Of a stretch of 38,300 nucleotides of DNA, positions 23,462 through 31,780 are shown piece after piece. The DNA is from Bacillota bacterium (GTDB lineage Bacteria > Bacillota > Clostridia > Acetivibrionales > DSM-1351): the NCBI GenBank assembly GCA_023460955.1, contig JAEWOH010000044.1, forward strand, positions 1-38,300, written 5' to 3'. The notes below the pieces were generated by a model that had not been told where the DNA came from, ran no database searches, and saw nothing but the letters and a program-made list of their open reading frames with translations. The translations under genes were made by a program, and so were the position numbers. Position 1 is the first letter of the stretch. Each line of letters begins with the position of its first letter.

Positions 23462-25870
23462 ATGAAGACGGAAATACTTCCCTTAAAAAAAATTGGGGGA
23501 TATGGATCGGCAGAGCAGCAAAAGGGAAAAGCCGGCAGAACGGCAGCTATATTGGACTATCTGAATAAAACAAATCTTATTATTATACCTGCAGCTTTTC
23601 TATTAGGAAGAATATCGCTTTTGGGCGGGTTGATGCCATTTGGTATTGCTCTTTATGCAGCAACCTTGGGACTCAATATTAACAGAATTCTTATTTCAAT
23701 TGCAATATTTGCAGGTATGCTTACATCAGGAGCAACTGTCCAGCTATATACGGCAGTCGTAGCCATGCTACTTTTTAATGCAATAAACCTGCCCTTTAAG
23801 AAAAGTGTCGGATCGCCTTTAAGAGTTGGAATTATTGCATTTTTTGGAGTTTTGATACCGGAATTACTGCTTACATACTTGCAGGGGTTTTTAATGTATG
23901 ATGTTCTTAAGTCCCTTATTAACGGCTTTATAATTTTTTCTCTTGTGTTTGTATTTAAAAATGTCCTTGAGGTGCTGGGAAATCCATCTAGAAGATTTTC
24001 ACTAACAAACGAGGAGATATTAAGTATTGCTATCGCATGTGCTCTTGCAGTAGGAGGACTAGGCAGCTGGAATATTCTCGGAGTAAGTTTAAAAAATATA
24101 TTATGTATAATAATTATTCTTGTTTTCAGTTACAGGACGGGTGCCGGTAATGGGGCGGCAATAGGGGTAATAGTGGGAACCGTTATCTGTATCTCTTCAA
24201 ATTCATCACCAATAGTAATAGCATCCTACGCTTTTTGTGGATTACTTTCCGGAATACTTAGGAATATGGGGAAAATCGGCTCCTGTGTCGGAGTTTTAAT
24301 GGGTAATGCTCTTCTCAGCTTCTATACCAACGGTTCTACAGAAGTGCTTTTATACTTATATGAAATAATAGTATCGATTACTATCTTTATGCTGATTCCT
24401 CAAAGAATGATGGATGCAGTTGTAACCAAATTTGATAAAAACCTGGTTCAAAGAGGAGATAAGAAAGGGTATAGCACAAGAATTAGAGAGATTACTGTTG
24501 GCAAGCTTAATAAGTTCTCGGTTGCCTTTAGCGAAATGGCTAAAACCTTTGATGAGATATCCGAAACAAAGGCTGTTACAGAAAAACATGATATCACTGC
24601 TATTTTTGACAGAGTTGCCGACAAGGTATGCAAGGACTGCAGTCTTTGTGTACATTGCTGGGAGCATAATTTCTGTAACACATATCAGGTTATGTTTAAG
24701 ATAGTTGAAAAGTTAGATAGCAAAGGATGGATAGAACAAAATGATATTCCCGAGTACTTTCTTGAAAGATGTGAAAGGGTAGATGATTTTGTAAAAGCAG
24801 TTAATAATGTTTTTGAATTATTCAAGGTAGATATGGTATGGCGGAGCAAGATCGGTGAAAGCCGAGGCTTAGTATCTCAACAGCTTAAAAGCATGTCTAC
24901 AATTATTTCAAATCTGGCTAATGAGTTGAATACCGATATTTCTTTTAAAGAGGATTTAGAAAATCAAATAATATTGGAGCTTGCAAAGGCCGGCATAAAA
25001 AATGCCGAGGCAGTGGTTTATGAGAATAAATTCGGAAAATATGAAATGACGTTATCCTATAAAGGCTGTGGAGGTAAAAGAAGCTGTATAGGAAGTGTAG
25101 AAAAAATAATAACTGAAGTTGTAGGCCGAAAGATGATAAAAGACGGCAGTGACTGCGGATTAAATACCAGAACAAATATTTGCACTATAAAGCTGGTAGA
25201 ACAGGAAACTTTTAAGGTCATTACAGGTGTAGCAAGAATGTCTAAAAATGAAAAATATGTTTCAGGTGATAATTATACTTTCATAAACACAGGTGATGGA
25301 AAGTACATCGCCGCATTGAGCGACGGGATGGGGACCGGACATAAGGCCTGCATGCAGAGCAAAGCCACGGTAAACCTGGTAGAGCAATTCATGGAATCAG
25401 GCTTTGATAAGGATACTACAGTTAAGCTTATAAATTCAATTCTTGTACTCAGGTCAACAGACGATTCCTTTGCAACAATTGATATTTCGGTAGTGGATTT
25501 ATACGAAGGAGAGGTTGAATTCTGTAAGGTTGGAGCTGCTCCCACTTTCATCAAAAGGGAGGATTATGTTGAAACTATTCGTGCAGCCTCACTTCCGGCA
25601 GGTATATTAAGTGACGTTGAGGTGGAATTGATCCACAAAAAGGTAGGAAACGGGGACTTTATTATAATGCTGTCAGATGGAATAATAGACTCGTTTAAGA
25701 ACTGTCAGGATAGTGTCAGGGAAGTACAGAACATTCTTAAGGATATGGATTCCAGAAATCCTCAAAAAATAGCAGATGATCTGATGGATCAGGCCCTGAG
25801 TCACTGCCCTGATAAAGAGCCAGTGGACGATATGATGGTGCTGGTATCAAAAGTATGGAAGGCCAAATAA
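23462..25870 (+). CDS. spoIIE: Stage II sporulation protein E (SpoIIE phosphatase)
   Basis: An 802-residue membrane phosphatase that dephosphorylates the anti-anti-sigma factor SpoIIAA and so frees sigma-F in the forespore; it also interacts with FtsZ at the polar septum. Residues 1-330 hold about ten membrane helices. A central regulatory region follows, including the Cys-rich CKDCSLCVHCWEHNFC near 390-405, and the C-terminal PP2C domain carries ALSDGMGTGHKA, DFIIMLSDGIID and DDMMVLV metal-site motifs. Length is close to the Bacillus protein (827). A GGGGG-type ribosome site precedes ATG 23462. The upstream promoter suits control by Spo0A. Confidence 0.96.
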   Translation: MKTEILPLKKIGGYGSAEQQKGKAGRTAAILDYLNKTNLIIIPAAFLLGRISLLGGLMPFGIALYAATLGLNINRILISIAIFAGMLTSGATVQLYTAVVAMLLFNAINLPFKKSVGSPLRVGIIAFFGVLIPELLLTYLQGFLMYDVLKSLINGFIIFSLVFVFKNVLEVLGNPSRRFSLTNEEILSIAIACALAVGGLGSWNILGVSLKNILCIIIILVFSYRTGAGNGAAIGVIVGTVICISSNSSPIVIASYAFCGLLSGILRNMGKIGSCVGVLMGNALLSFYTNGSTEVLLYLYEIIVSITIFMLIPQRMMDAVVTKFDKNLVQRGDKKGYSTRIREITVGKLNKFSVAFSEMAKTFDEISETKAVTEKHDITAIFDRVADKVCKDCSLCVHCWEHNFCNTYQVMFKIVEKLDSKGWIEQNDIPEYFLERCERVDDFVKAVNNVFELFKVDMVWRSKIGESRGLVSQQLKSMSTIISNLANELNTDISFKEDLENQIILELAKAGIKNAEAVVYENKFGKYEMTLSYKGCGGKRSCIGSVEKIITEVVGRKMIKDGSDCGLNTRTNICTIKLVEQETFKVITGVARMSKNEKYVSGDNYTFINTGDGKYIAALSDGMGTGHKACMQSKATVNLVEQFMESGFDKDTTVKLINSILVLRSTDDSFATIDISVVDLYEGEVEFCKVGAAPTFIKREDYVETIRAASLPAGILSDVEVELIHKKVGNGDFIIMLSDGIIDSFKNCQDSVREVQNILKDMDSRNPQKIADDLMDQALSHCPDKEPVDDMMVLVSKVWKAK

Positions 25871-25951
25871 ATTTGGAATAATATAAATGTCATGTATAAA
25901 AATACTAATATTTCACAAACTAGCCATAATCACAGTTCTTTGGAGGATACT

Positions 25952-26302
25952 ATGTTTTATGGAAAATCTAAAAAAGTAATAATTTTGAAGGATATTCATT
26001 CCAATTTATTTGAGGAGGCAATACTTGTTCTGAAAGAGGATAAGGAGCAAGAGAAGGAAAAGGAGGCAGTAGGTGTTTTGGCATCTTCAAAAAAATCTAA
26101 TTCTGATAATGATTTTATTTTAAAAGAAGCAGAATCAATAATTAATAATTATATAAAAGATAACAAAGGTAAGTTTAGCCCTCCTAAAAAGAAACCATTA
26201 TTGAACTCGAATTCAAAGTTTTTAAAAAATGTGATAATAAACTCAGCTTTATTCGGGAGTATTGCAGCAGTAATCTTTCTTTTAATAAAGTTGTTTTTGT
26301 GA
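25952..26302 (+). CDS. Small tail-anchored protein of unknown function
   Basis: A 116-residue protein: a short strand-helix start (KKVIILKDIHSNLFEEAILVL), a charged Glu/Lys-rich middle, and a single C-terminal membrane helix (IINSALFGSIAAVIFLLIKLFL region), i.e. a tail anchor. ATG 25952 has GGAGG five bases upstream; the longer frame from 25892 lacks a site. It follows spoIIE by 81 bases, so it may be read with it and be sporulation-linked, which is inference. Family not recognised. Confidence 0.6.
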   Translation: MFYGKSKKVIILKDIHSNLFEEAILVLKEDKEQEKEKEAVGVLASSKKSNSDNDFILKEAESIINNYIKDNKGKFSPPKKKPLLNSNSKFLKNVIINSALFGSIAAVIFLLIKLFL

Positions 26303-26379
26303 GATTTGCTCTATTGATTTTCCTTTTCCAAATAGATATATTATTATAGAAGGATGCATTTTAAGTTAAGGAGCAAATA

Positions 26380-27018
26380 ATGAAATTCAGATCCTCGAAA
26401 ATAATTGACTTTTTTCTGCTACAAAAAGATTTTTATTCAAAATTAAATGATAAAAAAATGTGGCTTTACATAGGTATTGCCCTGGTAGGCCTGCGTGATG
26501 TCGGACTGGGAGTTATAGGAATGAACTTCGATCCTTCCGCAAAAACACACGTGGCTTTAAATATCAGGACAGGCGCTATTCTTTTTATTGCCGCATTATT
26601 AATTGGATTTATTGATGTTATTTGTTTCTCATATCCGGTATTTGATATAATAAAACATTTTAAGAAACGAAGCGAAAATAATTCCATGGCTATGGGTGTG
26701 TCCTATTCCAGCCTTCTTACAAAAGTTATGAAGGTGTACATAGCTGTTAATCTTATTGTAACACCCTTAAATTTAATAGCATATTACACTCTGTATATAA
26801 ACCCTAATAATAAATACCTTATTTTATTGTATATAACTGCTGTTTTGGATATTCTGGCTTATTTCTGGTTTAACGGGGCTATTACCCGCGGACTTGGGGT
26901 TCTGTTCAAACTCCCCACCGGAGCAAGAAGTCTGGTATTTATGCTGGTTTTTGTATGGAATGCTCTACTGACCGAGGCGTTAAATTATATATTTCTCAAG
27001 GTAATCGGGTTGCTTTAA
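26380..27018 (+). CDS. Multi-helix membrane protein of unknown function
   Basis: A 212-residue protein with about five helices (around 28-48, 65-88, 118-140, 145-165, 180-210) and a basic N-terminus. The even spacing of helices resembles YIP1-type membrane proteins, but I cannot assign a family. AAGGAG precedes ATG 26380 by nine bases. Confidence 0.6.
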   Translation: MKFRSSKIIDFFLLQKDFYSKLNDKKMWLYIGIALVGLRDVGLGVIGMNFDPSAKTHVALNIRTGAILFIAALLIGFIDVICFSYPVFDIIKHFKKRSENNSMAMGVSYSSLLTKVMKVYIAVNLIVTPLNLIAYYTLYINPNNKYLILLYITAVLDILAYFWFNGAITRGLGVLFKLPTGARSLVFMLVFVWNALLTEALNYIFLKVIGLL

Positions 27019-27067
27019 GGCGGTCTTCCCGAACTAAAATCATAACTTCTACAAAAAATATTCCGTG

Positions 27068-27096
27068 TTGTAAATAGTATTTAACTAGGCTATAAT
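27068..27096 (+). promoter_or_regulatory. Promoter of tRNA-Arg
   Basis: TTGTAA and TATAAT are 17 bases apart. The tRNA begins 76 bases after the -10. Confidence 0.7.
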
Positions 27097-27171
27097 ATTG
27101 TAGTGGTCGGGCTCCTATTACTTAACAGGAACCGGACACACCAATATTTAACTGAATACACTTATTCACAT

Positions 27172-27246
27172 GTCTCGGTAGTTTAATGGATAAAACGGTG
27201 GATTCCGGTTCCACTGATACGGGTTCGATTCCTGTTCGGGACGCCA
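27172..27246 (+). tRNA. tRNA-Arg (CCG)
   Basis: A 75-base cloverleaf with stem GTGGA/TCCAC and loop TTCCGGT (anticodon CCG), discriminator G and encoded CCA. Its 3' part (CGATTCCTGTTCGGG) recurs downstream at 27484. Confidence 0.92.
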
Positions 27247-27250
27247 CACG

Positions 27251-27287
27251 GCGCCTGTGTTTTCTGCGGAAAACACAGGCGCTTTTT
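27251..27287 (+). terminator. Terminator of tRNA-Arg
   Basis: A perfect 14-bp stem (GCGCCTGTGTTTTC against GAAAACACAGGCGC) with a TGCG loop is followed by TTTTT. Confidence 0.94.
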
Positions 27288-27510
27288 ATATTCTGGCAGG
27301 AATCGGACCCGAGAGGGCACTCGCCTGAAAGTGTGCTGAATACACACTTTCAGGCGAGTGTAGGAGCCCGGCACCACGTCGGAGCAGAATTCGCTCCTTC
27401 TATTCCCCACAAGTCTACGACTTGCGGAGACCCCTTAATTAGCGAGCGGTGGGCGACGTCACGAGCAGAGCAAAGCTATGCGGCGATTCCTGTTCGGGGG
27501 TCATAAATTC
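27288..27510. other. GC-rich noncoding stretch with hairpins and tRNA-Arg remnant
   Basis: This part is clearly more GC-rich than its neighbours and has no credible gene. It holds a perfect 18-bp hairpin at 27318-27360 (CACTCGCCTGAAAGTGTG and its complement, 7-base loop), smaller inverted repeats at 27381-27397 (GGAGC/GCTCC) and 27410-27424 (CAAGTC/GACTTG), and at 27484-27498 an exact 15-base copy of the tRNA-Arg T-arm/acceptor region at 27226-27240. A decayed integration site at the tRNA or a dispersed repeat are possible explanations. Confidence 0.6.
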
Positions 27511-27575
27511 AATGTTTTTTGTGGAGGGGGGAATGGCCGCTACATAGCGAAGGTTAGTGGTGCAGTTCAGCAATT

Positions 27576-28529
27576 CTACAAGTCTTTTCCCAACAAGGCA
27601 TCAATCTGTCCATTCAGCCATCCGTTTATTCTTAATATCCTTTCGTCCTCTTGACATGTGCCTCTCCAAATTAACTGATTTAACTCATGTTCTAGTTGAT
27701 AGATTGTCAGGCGTTTTTCTATATTTGGAACATCCCTGGTAATCCTCAAATTTTCCACAATGGATTTCAATATTAATTTAAGACCATTAGCAGGGGCTGG
27801 TGGATAAATGCACCAGTGAAAAAGATGTACCAACTCAAAGTCTGCTTCACCGAATTGTGAACATTCCCAATCAATTATTCCTGCTAATTTACCTTCCTGT
27901 ATAATAATATTTTTTGGGTGAAAATCATTATGTAATAGCTTAGCTCCGGTTTGATAATCCAGACAGTCGATATTTGTATGGATATAATCAAATGCTTTTG
28001 AAATTACTTTTTTACTTTCTGACTTTGTATTCACTTCGGATAGGCCTGCTCTGAGTAATTCGATGTATTCGTGATGTCCGTCCTTCCAAGCTCGTTTATA
28101 TCTTGGAATTGTAGGAATATAGTGGCCTATATCATAATAATCGTCAGATATCGAATGTAATTCATTGAGGAACTGAGCGATTTCCTTTGCAATATTAATT
28201 CTTTGATCATCAGTCAGTTTCGGGAGAACGCTGAATAAATCATTGCCTTGTACATAATCACTAATCAGGAAATAGTATTTTTGACCTGAAGAGATAAATG
28301 AACCGGATGAATGTATTTTAGATACAAACGAAACCGATTTTACTTTATCTAGCTTCATTTGTTCCTCCAGTGTATATTTTGAAATTCTTAGAGTATACTT
28401 GTTGTCAACTAAATAAGTTATAATTCTGTCATTCCTATAGAATAATTCTATAGTTCCCATAGGGATATTCTGAGTTTTTAGAATCTTATATATTTGGGTT
28501 GTTTGTAAAGTAATATCATTGTTGGACAT
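27576..28529 (-). CDS. Aminoglycoside phosphotransferase-family kinase
   Basis: A 317-residue kinase of the APH/choline-kinase fold. The catalytic loop is HNDFHPKN at 200-207 (catalytic Asp202) and the metal-binding IDWE at 219-222. An N-lobe (LRISKYTLEEQMKLDKV with a probable ATP-binding Lys) and LISDYVQGNDLF hinge are visible. AAAGGA is upstream of the ATG. It begins only three bases after the methyltransferase gene, so both are one operon. The family also includes choline, homoserine and macrolide kinases and spore-coat CotS proteins, so an antibiotic substrate is not proven. Confidence 0.85.
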   Translation of the reverse strand: MSNNDITLQTTQIYKILKTQNIPMGTIELFYRNDRIITYLVDNKYTLRISKYTLEEQMKLDKVKSVSFVSKIHSSGSFISSGQKYYFLISDYVQGNDLFSVLPKLTDDQRINIAKEIAQFLNELHSISDDYYDIGHYIPTIPRYKRAWKDGHHEYIELLRAGLSEVNTKSESKKVISKAFDYIHTNIDCLDYQTGAKLLHNDFHPKNIIIQEGKLAGIIDWECSQFGEADFELVHLFHWCIYPPAPANGLKLILKSIVENLRITRDVPNIEKRLTIYQLEHELNQLIWRGTCQEDERILRINGWLNGQIDALLGKDL

Positions 28530-28532
28530 ATA

Positions 28533-29366
28533 TTATCCTTTCATTTGGTATATAAATTTAAGAAAAATGTTATCTTTGTTGAGATACATCTCAGCAGCAG
28601 GTCTTATATGAAAAAGATTTAAAAGTTTTTGGTAATCTATTTCTGCGACTTCTTCTTTTACAGTATTGCTATTGCATGAGACTGCTCTAAGCATTATGTT
28701 TTTTGCTGTATTCTTTGTTGAAGTAAATTCAAATATATCAACATTGTACCCATACTGTTCAAGTAACAAAGCTCTCATTGAATCAGATACCATATCCACA
28801 ATTCTCTCTTTAAATGGTTTAAATCTTGTAATACTTGTAAGAGGATGTTTTCTTATTTGTCCCATTGTAGTATGTTGACAACAGGATACAGTCATAATAT
28901 ATTTTGCTTTTTCAATAATACCTTTGGCTATAGTCTGGTCAGTTGCCGTGTTGCATGCATGCAGAGAGTAAACAATATCAGGTCTGTACTCGGACTTAAA
29001 ATCTATAATGTTACTGCAATAAAATGCCAAATTGGTAAATCCCATTTCAAATGCTATATTATTGCACTTGAAAATTAACTCGGGATTTGAATCCACACCG
29101 ATAATCCGAATGTTTTTTTTGAGCACCTCATGACAGTAATAGTAAACAATAAAAGAAAGATAACTTTTACCACAAGCACAGTCTAATAGCACTATTTCAT
29201 TTTTAGTTGACAGCTTTTTTAAAGCAGCGGTAATCTGTATAAGGTAATCATATATCTGTCTGCTCTTACCGATACGCTCCTTGTATTGTCCTCCAGCCGG
29301 ATTAATAAGTCCAATTTTCTGATAAAGCTTTTCTAATTCTTTAACATCAAGTTTAATACTTTCCAT
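28533..29366 (-). CDS. SAM-dependent methyltransferase (class I)
   Basis: A 277-residue class I methyltransferase. Motif I is LLDCACGKSYLSF at 60-72, an acidic end of beta-2 follows (GVDSNPELI at 90-98), and later SLHACNTATDQTIAKGI at 134-150. CGKSYLSF plus LHACNTATD is the pattern of the Methyltransf_32/GSTCD-like group, some of which act on RNA; the target is unknown. GAGGTG precedes ATG 29366. It is the first gene after the leader and terminator at 29419-29681 and is followed at once by the APH-like kinase gene. Confidence 0.8.
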   Translation of the reverse strand: MESIKLDVKELEKLYQKIGLINPAGGQYKERIGKSRQIYDYLIQITAALKKLSTKNEIVLLDCACGKSYLSFIVYYYCHEVLKKNIRIIGVDSNPELIFKCNNIAFEMGFTNLAFYCSNIIDFKSEYRPDIVYSLHACNTATDQTIAKGIIEKAKYIMTVSCCQHTTMGQIRKHPLTSITRFKPFKERIVDMVSDSMRALLLEQYGYNVDIFEFTSTKNTAKNIMLRAVSCNSNTVKEEVAEIDYQKLLNLFHIRPAAEMYLNKDNIFLKFIYQMKG

Positions 29367-29418
29367 ATTACACCTCGTTTATATTTTAATAGATCTTTAT
29401 AACAGCATATAAGGCATT

Positions 29419-29455
29419 AAAAAAGAGCCGTAGATTCACTCTACGGCTCTTTTTT
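29419..29455. terminator. Strong terminator 53 bases before the methyltransferase gene
   Basis: GAGCCGTAGA pairs perfectly with TCTACGGCTC across a 5-base loop, flanked by an A-run and a T-run on both strands. On the minus strand it lies between the leader promoter and the methyltransferase start, the usual place of an attenuator. On the plus strand no gene ends near it. Confidence 0.92.
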
Positions 29456-29486
29456 ACAAAATAAAAGAATGTCCGATTGAGTAAAC

Positions 29487-29568
29487 TTTAAAATCACTGA
29501 ACAGGTATAACAAACAAGGCTAATAAATTAACCTACTAATGTAACCTGTATAAAGTTGTGATTTTAAA
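29487..29568 (-). promoter_or_regulatory. Structured leader RNA with extended hairpin
   Basis: On the minus strand, TTTAAAATCAC (29558-29568) pairs perfectly with GTGATTTTAAA (29487-29497). Inside, ACAGGT (29544-29549) pairs with ACCTGT (29501-29506), and the tip AGGTTAATTTATTAGCCT (29517-29534) closes a 7-bp stem with a tetraloop. Together this gives an 82-base, three-tier hairpin between the leader ORF and the terminator. I could not find a segment clearly complementary to the terminator arm, so the switching mechanism is unproven. It matches no riboswitch class I know. Confidence 0.6.
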
Positions 29569-29570
29569 AT

Positions 29571-29618
29571 TTACCTCTCCGCGTGAGTATAAGCTTCTTT
29601 TAACTCACCGGATGACAT
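29571..29618 (-). CDS. 15-residue leader peptide ORF upstream of the methyltransferase
   Basis: An ORF with ATG at 29618 and stop TAA at 29571 encodes MSSGELKEAYTHAER. AAGGTGG lies just upstream, and a sigma-A promoter is placed 35 bases upstream. The ORF itself holds a hairpin: CCGGTGAGT (29603-29611) against ACTCACGCGG (29579-29588). The first arm can also pair with ACTCAATCGG at 29473-29482, just before the terminator. Position and size fit a ribosome-sensing leader peptide; the sequence matches no erm-type leader I know. Confidence 0.5.
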   Translation of the reverse strand: MSSGELKEAYTHAER

Positions 29619-29652
29619 TCCACCTTTCAAATCAATATGCTGTTATAGAAGT

Positions 29653-29681
29653 ATAATAACATTACAAAAAATTAAAATCAA
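29653..29681 (-). promoter_or_regulatory. Sigma-A promoter of the leader/methyltransferase/kinase transcript
   Basis: Reading the minus strand, TTGATT (29676-29681) and TATTAT (29653-29658) are 17 bases apart. Predicted start is near 29645, leaving about 27 bases before the leader ORF. Confidence 0.65.
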
Positions 29682-29759
29682 TAATTTTTCTATCACTACA
29701 AACACAATATAAAATATAGAGATAATTTGGAAGCCATGGAGTTTGTGTTTTATAGATAA

Positions 29760-29924
29760 TTTATAGCAAATATTAGGGTAAAGGTAAAATTCGCCAAACT
29801 TGCTTCAGGAACTAGAATTATTTCTATTGACGAGGAAAAATATGAACGTATACTATTAAATATATTATCAAGCGCAATAATATTTACACCTTACGGGAAA
29901 ACCATCATTGTATCTTCAAAATAA
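29760..29924 (+). pseudogene. Remnant of a sensor histidine kinase
   Basis: A frame of about 54 codons between stops encodes SIDEEKYERILLNILSS, then AIIFTPYGKTIIVSSK and TAA. This matches the N-box region of HATPase_c domains (typical: ERILLNLLSNAIKFTPxGG). The key Asn of the N-box reads Ser (LSS for LSN). The rest of the kinase, including the DHp His and G-boxes, is absent, so it is a fragment without function. Confidence 0.65.
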
Positions 29925-29999
29925 TAGGCAAAAACAAAGAATTAATTAGTTATTTATAAATCGCTTCAATATTTATCGCACTTAAGGAGGCTTTATCTT

Positions 30000-30962
30000 T
30001 TGAAAATTGGAAATATCGAGCTTAATAACAGAGTTTTTCTGGCACCAATGGCAGGAGTAACCGATATGCCCTTCAGAGTACTGTGCAAGGAGCAGGGCTG
30101 CGGGTTGGTGTATACCGAAATGGTCAGTGCAAAGGGTATGCACTATCAAGATGAAAAGAGTACCAGACTTACATTGCTGGATGACCGGGAAAAACCGGGC
30201 GCTGTGCAGATATTCGGTTCAGAGCCTGATATAATGGCAGGAGTAACTGAAAAATTAAATGAATCTGATGCCAGTATTATTGACATTAATATGGGCTGCC
30301 CTGCTCCCAAGATAACCAAAAACGGCGAAGGCAGCGCTTTGATGAAAAGGCCCGAACAAGTAGAGAAAATTGTAAAGGCGGTAGTAAAGGTGTCGAAGAA
30401 GCCTGTTACCGTAAAAATACGAAAAGGCTGGGATGATTGTGCGGTTAATGCCGTGGAAATTGCCCAAATTGCCGAAGCGGCCGGAGCCAGTGCAGTAGCA
30501 GTGCATGGCAGAACACGGGAACAATATTACAGTGGAAAAGCTGACTGGAGCATAATAAAAAGAGTTAAGGAGGCTGTTTCAATTCCCGTTATAGGAAATG
30601 GTGATGTTGTCGGACCGAGAGAGGCTAGCCGTTTATTTGAAGAAACCGGCTGTGATGCAATTATGGTTGGAAGAGGAGCACAGGGCAATCCATGGATTTT
30701 TAAACAGATAAATAAATACCTGGAAGAGGGAATAATTATAGAAGAGCCTTCTCCTCAAGAAAAAATACAAACCATTATAAGGCATTTTAACATGTTGATA
30801 GAACACAAGGGGGAAAGAACCGGAGTTCTTGAAATGCGATCTCATATTGCCTGGTATATAAAAGGGATGAGAGATGCAGCTCATACTAAACAGGTTATTT
30901 TTAAACTTACTGAAAAAGAAGAAATAATCAGTCTTCTTCAGAATTTCCTTCTCCGGCAGTAA
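30000..30962 (+). CDS. dusB: tRNA-dihydrouridine synthase (DusB type)
   Basis: A 320-residue flavoenzyme that reduces uridines in tRNA D-loops with NADPH and FMN. Signatures: APMAGVTDMPFR at 15-26, the catalytic Cys100 in DINMGCPAPKITKNGEGSAL, VTVKIRKGWDD, HGRTREQYYSGKADW and GNGDV near 200, and VGRGAQGNPWIF. The start is TTG 30000 with AAGGAGG nine bases upstream. The 3' end overlaps the converging amidase gene by 35 bases. Confidence 0.94.
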   Translation: MKIGNIELNNRVFLAPMAGVTDMPFRVLCKEQGCGLVYTEMVSAKGMHYQDEKSTRLTLLDDREKPGAVQIFGSEPDIMAGVTEKLNESDASIIDINMGCPAPKITKNGEGSALMKRPEQVEKIVKAVVKVSKKPVTVKIRKGWDDCAVNAVEIAQIAEAAGASAVAVHGRTREQYYSGKADWSIIKRVKEAVSIPVIGNGDVVGPREASRLFEETGCDAIMVGRGAQGNPWIFKQINKYLEEGIIIEEPSPQEKIQTIIRHFNMLIEHKGERTGVLEMRSHIAWYIKGMRDAAHTKQVIFKLTEKEEIISLLQNFLLRQ

Positions 30963-31698
30963 TTTTTGCTTCCGGAACATATTTGACAAGAATATCTTCA
31001 ATTCCTGAAACTATCTGTTGGGCGCATTTTTGCTGAAAATCTGCATCAGTTAATAGTTTCAGGTCTTTTTTATTTGATATGAACCCTACCTCCAGCAATA
31101 AGGAGGGCATTTCGGTATGCCTAAGTACATAGAGGTTTGGACGGGGCATTATAGCCCTGTCTCTCATACCCATGTCTTTTATTTTATCCTGCATTATTTT
31201 TGCTATATCCTTACCAATAGGAGAATTTGGGTTATAGGTTGTAAGTATACCGCTTTGAGATCTGTCGGTAAATGAGTTGTTATGTATACTTATAAAAAGC
31301 CGTGCTTTTTTCTCATTGGCAATACGAGCTCTATCTTCCAGACTTACAAAGGTATCATCAGTTCTAATCATATAGTAATCTATCTTTTTCTGAGCCAAAA
31401 TTGATTCAATTCTAAGAGAAATATCTAGTACTACATCCTTTTCGTTGATTTTACCGTTCCCTGCTCCAGGTTCCCAACCGCCGTGTCCGGGGTCTATTAC
31501 CACCAATGGCGCAGTTTCCTGAGGAATACTCGAAGTGGTCGCGGATACATCGTCTACGGAGGCGCCTGTCATTTCTTTTCTTTCAACATAAGCTCCGATA
31601 ATAGTTAGAATTCCAATTGAAAGAAAAACAATAATAAATACAAGATTCTTGCGACTTAGCCTTTTACTTAATTTATCAATAAATTTATCGAAAGCCAT
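30928..31698 (-). CDS. N-acetylmuramoyl-L-alanine amidase (Amidase_3, CwlD-like)
   Basis: A 256-residue zinc amidase cutting the bond between muramic acid and the stem peptide. A membrane anchor at 19-36 is followed by the catalytic domain with DPGHGG (His72), NEKDVVLDIS (Glu86), SIHNNS (His139) and LLEVGFISN (Glu203). Size and single anchor match CwlD, which makes muramic lactam in spore cortex, but other Amidase_3 enzymes look alike. The ribosome site GGAGGT is 13 bases before the ATG, longer than usual. It converges on dus. Confidence 0.88.
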   Translation of the reverse strand: MAFDKFIDKLSKRLSRKNLVFIIVFLSIGILTIIGAYVERKEMTGASVDDVSATTSSIPQETAPLVVIDPGHGGWEPGAGNGKINEKDVVLDISLRIESILAQKKIDYYMIRTDDTFVSLEDRARIANEKKARLFISIHNNSFTDRSQSGILTTYNPNSPIGKDIAKIMQDKIKDMGMRDRAIMPRPNLYVLRHTEMPSLLLEVGFISNKKDLKLLTDADFQQKCAQQIVSGIEDILVKYVPEAKITAGEGNSEED

Positions 31699-31780
31699 AA
31701 GTTATTGTTTTACCTCCAAATAGTTATGCATTATTAAATAAAATTTGACAGTAATGTACTAATTATTTTATCACAAGTGA

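Noticed and set aside
27186..27506. Plus-strand open frame of 106 codons over tRNA-Arg
   Set aside because: It runs through the tRNA, its terminator and the GC-rich hairpins; no ribosome site and no protein-like pattern. The antisense frame at 27183-27410 fails for the same reasons.
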